Made by a program: the position numbers and the translations under genes. This document shows positions 54,849 through 64,000 of a stretch of 64,000 nucleotides of DNA, piece by piece. Location: the NCBI GenBank assembly GCA_964036295.1, contig OZ038465.1, positions 12,238,667 to 12,302,666 of the forward strand. Reading direction: 5' to 3'. The DNA comes from Plumapathes pennacea. Its lineage: Eukaryota; Cnidaria; Anthozoa; Antipatharia; Myriopathidae. Numbering within the stretch: position 1 is the first letter of the stretch; the number at the start of each line of letters is the position of its first letter. The notes beneath the pieces are model-generated. The model saw nothing but the letters and a program-made list of their open reading frames with translations. It was not told the origin of the DNA and made no database searches.

Positions 54849-57800
54849 TTGTCTCGACTATTTCACTTGAATTTATAAACTCTCCCCAGGCTGCTCGAGA
54901 ATACGAGTATTGCCTATTGACATTTTTTGTGAATCATGCAAAGTTCAATTAAACTCTCGGAAGTATAGGGCAATACGAAGTAAGCATAACATTGTAGCGT
55001 ATTATGCTGCAATGCTCAAACTGCAGGTAGTCGCTAATTCTAATATTTTCACATGACGCCGGATAGCGCTTAAACGAGTTCAGATGTCCTCTATTGTCTA
55101 TAGTTTAATCCCTGAGCCCTGCGGGGATACTAATCCAGACTGCTATTTCAGTTTTGGATTTTGCCATCCCGAAGTTGTGACGATACGAGTTTCCGAAAGT
55201 TTTGCGTGAATCCGTTTGCATTCTTTCATATAGAGAAAAACGCAGGTGTAGTGAATAAGCGGTAGTGAATATTACCTCGAGAAAGGTTAAACAGCTCCGA
55301 ACAGGAAACGGAAGGGCGCTAGAAGGGCGGATTTCTACACGACATTATGCAAATACGCGGTCACCCTCGATACGAAAGGAAACGTTTCATGTAAAGGCCG
55401 CGGTTTCAGGGGAAATGTTTCAAAAAATTAGAATTCAGTTATACGCAGTGAATGAATGAAACCTTTGTTTATCCATGGTGAAGATTACATCAACTGTTAC
55501 TCCAGATACTAGATACTAGTTGGTTTTCATGTAAACCGTGCACTAACTATCTAAGATACCATATAAGTACGACTAGCCATGATATAAAATATCTAAATAA
55601 TAACTATGATATAAAAACAGACTAACTATGAAATAAAATATAACACTTTATTCTTATTATGTCTCTATATGTATATAGATTTGTGGACGATTTAAGGATA
55701 TTGGACAATATATTTTTTACCCTATTTCTCCTGTTGTACGTGATGAACTCTGTTTAGCAGTATTCAACCAGTTCACACAAATTTAGCAAACGCATAGCTT
55801 GACTCTTTTATTCAGTCATTTCCACAACATTGACCACGAATAGATATTCGTAGCATTTTTAAATGATTTTGTCTCGTTCGTGACTCAACTTTTTTCGTCG
55901 CATGACTTGGAGGTTCCTCTAATGGAACAAATAATGCAAACCGCTACTCTTCAGTATTTAGGTTTGTATACTTATAAAAATAATATTCTTTTCATGATGT
56001 GGAAAACACATGCATATGTCGAGAAAAAAGTTAACGAGAAAAACGACGCGTGTTGTCTAAAACAAAACTTTTCTTTGTTTTCGGTTACAGACTGGCATGG
56101 TTTTCAACCATTCAGAGCGCGTGTTCTATCAAAGATATGTGTTATGTCTAAAACAATGTAAATTAGCCATTAAATATATCGCTAAATCTCTTACAGAAAT
56201 GTGATGGACTCTTAATGTGTAACCACACACTCTGGAGTTGGGTCACCTGCTTCCTTGCTGATTCGACAGGGAATATTCCTGAGTCATCATTGCATCTTGT
56301 GTTGTTGAGTTCATAGTCATAGACCATGGGAGTTATACGGTCTAAATGGGAACATGCCACGTGGAGGACTGAAATTCAGTTAACGTGCATGATCTTGTTT
56401 TGTTGTTTTTGTTATAATATTTTCATTTCATTAGGAACAGTTCGAGCAATGCTGCAAAACTTAGGAAAAATACCTCAGCAACGACTCATTCACGAAGTAA
56501 CTGCAAAACATGGTGAGAAGTAAATTCCTTCCCTGATAATAGTTGCTACTATTGCTACTACCAGTACCACTACATTATACTATTACTGCCAACTACTACT
56601 ACTATTACTACTACTATTACTACTACTACTACTACTACTGGTATAAAACGATCAGTACTATTACTAACTGAAGTACTACTTCTATTGCTATCATTATATA
56701 CTAGTACTATAATATCACTTGTATATGTTCTACTTCTGATGATGCTGCTGTTTCTACTATAATATAGTCGGTAATTCGAACCTACGCGAACTAAAATCGA
56801 TTTCACCTGCTTTTGCTTTATATATTTACTGTAATTTTACCCCCAGTAACTCAACCTCTGACAATTTCAACCTCCCGCTAACTCGAAGTGATTTCGTTTC
56901 CCCTTCAGCTCATTTTCTTTATAATTATACCCTTGATAACTCGAACCTCATCTTCCAAAGTCAAAACATACAGATGTAATCCACAATACTGAGTTTATTA
57001 GTGTATACATTTTCCTTTGTGTCAGCAGTTTTTGTTAATAGGAACTCTCAACAGGAACTCAGCAAATCATACGGAACCAGTGTTCATCAAGACGTACTGC
57101 TGAAAAGTACAGTTGTTTCTTTATAGTGTCAATGAATTTCTTCTGTCCCTTGAAGTTCCCGACTCCCGATAACATTTTCGATTTCCCTTGGAGGTTCGAG
57201 TTGTCAGGATTCAACTGTACTATACTTTTCAGTACTTGATGCTGTGCTACTCTTATGGGACGGCCACGTCTGAATGTGCGAACATTAGCGTCAAGAATCC
57301 CAACTGAGCTCTAGTGATTCTACTTTGCATCATATATTCGTCACAAATATCATGGCAAGAAAACTTGCATGCTTGGCATGTTTAGCACTGATACAGTCGG
57401 CAAAGTTCAAACCACACTACATCCGTTATTTATAGCACCTTCTCGTGCTAGTAAAAATAAAAAGCCTACACACTGTCCACTAATCCTAAACGAATTTTCC
57501 TGCAGAAGAGTGTTCGACGAAACTGATTTTGATTCAATGGGTCTCACTTCATACCAACTATGCCGGGAGTATTTTACAGGTAAGCTTTCCAATAGTATGG
57601 ACAGTAAAACTGGCTCAAACAGCACGACGTGCTTCAACCAGCAACGAGCACGGATTGATGTAGGTTCCATGGACAAGTCATTCGTTATCACCAAATAGTG
57701 CAAACACACGCTAACACAACTACTTCTTTAAGGAATCAGTACTACAGTGGACAAACTAAGGCTGTTTTGGTCACTACCAACACTAATACTGACATTGATA

Positions 57801-58600
57801 ATCAACGACTTTGATTCAAATAGGCTTAAACGAGCACGTCTTGATGTATTTTTCACATTCGGTATCACCGAATAGTCTATGAAAAACACAAACACAATTA
57901 CTCAGAGGGCATCAGTCATCAATGTCGACATTTTAAAGCAGTTAGGTCAACAGGACCACTAATGCTAACTGAAATCTTCTACAGATTGGTGATTATCAAA
58001 GCAGGCTTTGATTCGAATCATGGGCCTCACCACATATCAACTATCCCGGCACACGGAGGAGGTAAGCTTTTGTATGTATAATATACGTATGCGTGTATCA
58101 CGAAGCACGAGGTTCATTTCGTTAAAGCAGCAACGTTTCCGGCGATATTTATAAGAGTATTTCTCAACATATGTCACTTAATGAACTTTGAGAAACAACA
58201 CAATCTTCATCGATGGAGAAACGTTTTATTCTTTTAACATATATGCTTAGGTGTGCAGGTGATATTGGCTTAGTTTCTGGTACGGCAGAGAGGCAGGGAA
58301 AAAATATATATGATGCATCAAGCTACGCTACGAAAATTTCTGATCGTTGTTCTGTGGCAAGCTAAATGGCTCAATCACCAAGCATATCATGTCCTCGGAA
58401 AATCACAACAGTCAAACCAGATGTGCCATATGCATCATTTATGGGAGCCGCTGTATGTCATTATTTTTGCCGTGCACATACGCGATCAAAAGAGATCGGT
58501 TACACTACGTGAAAGAGCAACAGTTTGAGCGTTGTAGCATGATAAGTTCCAATAACTCAGTCACAAGACCATATAAAGAGGCGAAACTGTACCGAGGTTC

Positions 58601-58999
58601 TCATCTGAAGATGATCTCTTTATTGGTGGAATAGGCAATATTCGTATTCTCGCGCGTCCTCGGAGAATGGGCCGACTTCTGTATCAGATCGAGGCTAATG
58701 CGGGCCGATATGAATACATATCGCTGTAGGTGTAGTTTGAACACGATGAGAAGTCCGTAGTCTGAGTCGGACATCAACCCAAGCGGGTTTGGAAGGCTGG
58801 CATTTACATCGATCTTTAGCTTGCCTTCGATCACATCCGTGGGGCTTTCGTCGTCAAGAGCACTCGGATGCAATTCCTGTTCTTTTACGACCAGTTCTAC
58901 TGATTCTGGGAAACCGTGATTCCTCTTTTCTGCAAAAACGCTTTTAGCCCTGGAAATCTCCAATTCTTTTTCCGCCATCTCGAAGATTTTGATCCGCAT
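58601..58999 (-). pseudogene. SAP-like relic, array unit 4
   Basis: Encodes the same 132 residues as the unit 2 copy (DVNASLPNP), in keeping with the two-unit periodicity. Confidence 0.4.
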
Positions 59000-61900
59000 T
59001 TGTCTCGACTATTTCACTTGAATTTATAAACTCTCCCCAGGCTGCCCGAGAATACGAGTATTGCCTATTGACATTATTTTTTGTGAATCATGCAAAGTTC
59101 AATTAAACTCTCGGAAGTAGGGCAATACGAAGTAAGCATAACATTGTAGCGTATTATGCTGCAATGCTCAAACTGCAGGTAGTCGCTAATTCTAATATTT
59201 TCACATGACGCCGGATAGCGCTTAAACGAGTTCAGATGTCCTCTATTGTCTATAGTTTAATCCCTGAGCCCTGCGGGGATACTAATCCAGACTGCTATTT
59301 CAGTTTTGGATTTTGCCATCCCGAAGTTGTGACGATACGAGTTTCCGAAAGTTTTGCGTGAATCCGTTTGCATTCTTTCATATAGAGAAAAACGCAGGTG
59401 TAGTGAATAAGCGGTAGTGAATATTACCTCGAGAAGGTTAAACAGCTCCGAACAGGAAACGGAAGGGCGCTAGAAGGGCGGATTTCTACACGACATTATG
59501 CAAATACGCGGTCACCCTCGATACGAAAGGAAACGTTTCATGTAAAGGCCGCGGTTTCAGGGGAAATGTTTCAAAAAATTAGAATTCAGTTATACGCAGT
59601 GAATGAATGAAACCTTTGTTTATCCACGGTGAAGATTACATCAACTGTTACTCCAGATACTAGATACTAGTTGGTTTTCATGTAAACCGTGCACTAACTA
59701 TCTAAGATACCATATAAGTACGAATAGCCATGATATAAAATATCTAAATAATAACTATGATATAAAAACAGACTAACTATGAAATAAAATATAACACTTT
59801 ATTCTTAATATGTCTCTATATGTATATAGATTTGTGGACGATTTAAGGATATTGGACAATATATTTTTTACCCTATTTCTCCTGTTGTACGTGATGAACT
59901 CTCTTTAGCAGTATTCAGCCAGTTCACACACATTTAGCAAACGCATAGCTTGACTCTTTTATTCAGTCATTTCCACAACATTGACCACGAATAGATATTC
60001 GTAGCATTTTTAAATGATTTTGTCTCGTTCGTGACTCAACTTTTTTCGTCGCATGACTTGGAGGTTCCTCTAATGGAACAAATAATGCAAACCGCTACTC
60101 TTCAGTATTTAGGTTTGTATACTTATAAAAATAATATTCTTTTCATGATGTGGAAAACACATGCATATGTCGAGAAAAAAGTTAACGAGAAAAAACGACG
60201 CGTGTTGTCTAAAACAAAACTTTTCTTTGTTTTCGGTTACAGACTGGCATGGTTTTCAACCATTCAGAGCGCGTGTTCTATCAAAGATATGTGTTATGTA
60301 TAAAACAATGTAAATTAGCCATTAAATATATCGCTAAATCTCTTACAGAAATGTGATGGACTCTTAATGTGTAACCACACACTCTGGAGTTGGGTCACCT
60401 GCTTCCTTGCTGATTCTACAGAGAATATTCCTGAGTCATCATTGCATCTTGTGTTGTTGAGTTCATAGTCATAGACCATGGGAGTTATACGGTCTAAATG
60501 GGAACATGCCACGTGGAGGCAGTGAAATTCAGTTAACGTGCATGATCTTGTTTTGTTGTTTTTGTTATAATATTTTCATTTCATTAGGAACAGTTTGAGC
60601 AATGCTGCAAAACTTAGGAAAAATAAGTAGCAACGACTCATTCACGAAGTAACTGCAAAACATGGTGAGAAGTAAATTCCTTCCCTGATAATAGTTGCTA
60701 CTATTGCTACTACCAGTACCACTACATTATACTATTACTGCCAACTACTACTACTATTACTACTACTATTACTACTACTACTACTACTACTGGTATAAAA
60801 CGATCAGTACTATTACTAACTGAAGTACTACTTCTATTGCTATCATTATATACTAGTACTATAATATCACTTGTATATGTTCTACTTCTGATGATGCTGC
60901 TGTTTCTACTATAATATAGTCGGTAATTTGAACCTACGCGAACCAAAATCGATTTCACCTGCTTTTGCTTTATATATTTACTGTAATTTTACCCCCAGTA
61001 ACTCAACCCTTGACAATTTCAACCTCCCGCTAACTCGGCGAGATTTCGTTTTCCCTTCAGCTCATTTTCTTTATAATTATACCCTTGATAACTCTAACCT
61101 CATCTTCCAAAGTCAAAACATACAGATGTAATCCACAATACTGAGTTTATTAGTGTATACATTGTCCTTTGTGTCAGCAGTTTTTGTTAATAGGAACTCT
61201 CAACAGGAACTCAGCAAATCATACGGAACCAGTGTTCATCAAGACGTACTGCTTAAAAATACAGTTGTTTCTTTATAGTGTCAATGAGTTTCTTCTTTCC
61301 CTTGAAGTTCCCGACTCCCGATAACATTTTCGATTTCCCTTGGAGGTTCGAGTTGTCAGGATTCAACTGTACTATACTGTTCAGTACTTGATGCCGTGCT
61401 ACTCTTATGGGACGGCCACGTCTGAATGTTCGAACATTAGCGTCAAGAATCCCAACTGAGCTCTAGTGATTCTACTTTGCATCATATATTCGTCACAAAT
61501 ATCATGGCAAGAAAACTTGCATGCTTGGCATGTTTAGCACTGATACAGTCGGCAAAGTTCAAACCACACTACATCCGTTATTTATAGCACCTTTTTGTAC
61601 TAGTACAAATAAAAAGCCTATACACTGTCCACTAATCCTAAACGAATTTTCCTGCAGAAGAGTGTTCGACGAAACTGATTTTGATTCAATGGGTCTCACT
61701 TCATACCAACTATGCCGGGAGTATTTTACAGGTAAGCTTTCCAAAAGTATGGACAGTAAAACTGGCTCAAAGAGCACGACGTGGGTCAACCAGCAACGAG
61801 CACGGATTGATGTAGGTTCCATGCACAAGTCATTCGTTATCACCAAATAGTGCAAACACACGCTAACACAACTACTTCTTTAAGGAATCAGTACTACAGT

Positions 61901-62751
61901 GGACAAACTAAGGCTGTTTTAGTCACTACCAACACCAATACTGACATTTATGATCAACGACTTTGATTCAAATAGGCTTAAACGAGCACGTCTTGATGTA
62001 TTTTTCACATTCGGTATCACCGAATAGTCTATGAGAAACACAAACACAATTACTCAGAGGGCATCAGTCATCAATGTCGACATTTTAAAGCAGTTAGGTC
62101 AACAGGACCACTAATACTAACTGAAATCTTCTACGGATTGGTGATTATCAAAGCAGGCTTTGATTCGAATCATGGGCCTCACCGCATATCAACTATCCCG
62201 GCACACGGAGGAGATAAGCTTTTGTATGTATGATATAAGTATGCGTGTATCACGAAGCACGAGGTTCATTTCGTTAAAGCAGCAGCGTATCCGGCGATAT
62301 TTATAAGAGTATTTCTCAACATATGTCACTTAATGAGCTTTGAGAAACAACACAGTCTTCATCGATGGAGAAACGTTTTATTCTTTTAATTTATATGCTT
62401 AGGTGTGCAGGTAATATTGGCTTAGTTTCTGGTACGGCAGAGAGGCAGGGAAAAGATATATAAGATGCATCAAGCTACGCTACGAAAATTTCTGATCGTT
62501 GTTCTGTGGCAAGCTAAATGGCTCAATCACCAAGCATATCATGTCCTCGGAAATCACAACAGTCAAACCAGATGTGCCATATGAATCATTTATGGGCGCC
62601 GCTGTATGTCATTATTTTTGCCGTGCACATACGCGATCAAAAGAGATCGGTTACACTACGTGAAAGAGCAACAGTTTGAGCGTTGTAGCATGATAAGTTC
62701 CAATAACTCAGTCACAAGACCATATAAAGAGGCGAAACTGTACCGAGGTTC

Positions 62752-63150
62752 TCATCTGAAGATGATCTCTTTATTGGTGGAATAGGCAATATTCGTATTC
62801 TCGCGCGTCCTCGGAGAATGGGCCGACTTCTGTATCAGATCGAGGCTAATGCGGGCCGATATGAATACATATCGCTGTAGGTGTAGTTTAAACACGATGA
62901 GAAGTCCGTAGTCTGAGTCGGACATCAACCCAAGCGGGTTTGGAAGGCTGACATTTACATCGATCTTTAGCTTGCCTTCGATCACATCCGTGGGGCTTTC
63001 GTCGTCAAGAGCACTCGGATGCAATTCCTGTTCTTTTACGACCAGTTCTACTGATTCTGGGAAACCGTGATTCCTCTTTTCTGCAAAAAAGCTTTTAGCC
63101 CTGGAAATCTCCAATTCTTTTTCCGCCATCTCGAAGATTTTGATCCGCAT
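62752..63150 (-). pseudogene. SAP-like relic, array unit 5
   Basis: Same relic with DVNVSLPNP and a Val-to-Phe change at AKSFF. Confidence 0.4.
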
Positions 63151-64000
63151 TTGTCTCGACTATTTCACTTGAATTTATAAACTCTCCCCAGGCTGCTCGA
63201 GAATACGAGTATTGCCTATTGACATTATTTTTTGTGAATCATGCAAAGTTCAATTAAACTCTCGGAAGTATAGGGCAATACGAAGTAAGCATAACATTGT
63301 AGCGTATTATGCTGCAATGCTCAAACTGCAGGTAGTTGCTAATTCTAATATTTTCACATGACGCCGGATAGCGCTTAAACGAGTTCAGATGTCCTCTATT
63401 GTCTATAGTTTAATCCCTGAGCCCTGCGGGGGTACTAATCCAGACTGCTATTTCAGTTTTGGATTTTGCCATCCCGAAGTTGTGACGATGCGAGTTTCCG
63501 AAAGTTTTGCGTGAATCCGTTTGCATTCTTTCATATAAAGAAAAACGCAGGTGTAGTGAATAAGCGGCAGTGAATATTACCTCGAGAAGGTTAAACAGCT
63601 CCGAACAGGAAACGGAAGGGCGCTATAAGGGCGGATTTCTACACGACGTTATGCAAATACGCGGTCACCCTCGATACGAAAGGAAACGTTTCATGTAAAG
63701 GCCACGGTTTCAGGGAAAATGTTTCAAAAAATTAGCAGAAACAGCAGAATTCAGTTATACGCAGTGAATGAATGAAACCTTTGTTTACCCACGGTGAAGA
63801 TTACATCAACTGTTACTCTAGATACTAGATACTAGTTGGTTTTCATGTACGCCGTGCACTAACTACCTAAGATACCATAAAAGTACGAATAGCCATGATA
63901 TAAAATATCTAAATAATAACTATGATATAAAAACAGACTAACTATGAAATAAAATATAACACTTTATTCTTAATATGTCTCTATATGTATATAGATTTGT

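Larger units (their letters stand above)
46007..64000. repeat. head-to-tail array of about 4.15 kb units
   Basis: Using GTCATTATTTTTGCCGTGCA as unit start, copies begin at 46007, 50166, 54306, 58457 and 62610, giving unit lengths of 4159, 4140, 4151 and 4153 bases; the fifth is cut by the window end. Copies differ by scattered substitutions and small indels only. Each holds a minus-strand SAP-like frame, a microsatellite, a pogo-like relic and paired exon-like cassettes. Variants alternate between neighbouring units. Confidence 0.92.

Noticed and set aside
46007-64000. rDNA or histone cluster as the explanation for the 4.15 kb array
   Set aside because: I see no rRNA-like conserved sequence and no histone frames; GC content is low and reading frames are short.
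1-64000. tRNA or snRNA genes
   Set aside because: I found no convincing cloverleaf with A and B boxes by eye; a covariance-model search would be needed to settle this.

Overview
The window looks like nuclear DNA of a metazoan, most likely an anthozoan cnidarian such as a coral. The evidence is GT-AG-spliced genes of animal families (NUDT1, TECPR1), a KLF-type zinc-finger gene, AT-rich intergenic DNA and dense short inverted-repeat transposons. The species cannot be named from the sequence. Exon boundaries were read by eye from splice consensus, reading phase and family similarity.

Left part (1-14 kb): two conserved genes sit head to head. NUDT1 (8-oxo-dGTPase, minus strand, 3 exons, 945-2605) and TECPR1 (autophagy/lysosome tectonin protein, plus strand, 18 coding exons, 3073-13848) share a 467-bp promoter region containing a duplicated CACGTG E-box. 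TECPR1 introns carry several MITEs.

Middle (14-27 kb): mostly transposon debris (PIF/Harbinger-like, hAT-like, Tc1/mariner-pogo-like MITEs, several with long G/C runs) around one intact, intronless, unrecognised gene of 821 codons (21218-23683). A composite ETS/CRE motif and a clean splice donor near 17.0-17.24 kb suggest an unannotated promoter and non-coding first exon. A gutted Harbinger element with a transposase fragment lies at 24.86-25.70 kb.

Right part (27-64 kb): nested duplications. A 27.1-29.3 kb arm matches 32.3-33.6 kb in inverted orientation. A KLF-bearing block is present twice (about 33.7-40 kb and 41-46 kb), each with an intact 189-codon KLF-like zinc-finger ORF on the minus strand. 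A related unit that lacks KLF then forms a head-to-tail array of about 4.15 kb units (46007 to the window end: four full copies and part of a fifth). Diagnostic variants alternate A-B-A-B, giving a dimeric higher-order period of about 8.3 kb. Comparing paralogous copies gives clean empty sites for a Helitron, a TA-target MITE, a 9-bp-TSD palindromic element with telomere-like repeats, and LINE tails. Each array unit keeps a decayed, minus-strand, SAP-domain-like reading frame. The array runs off the right edge.
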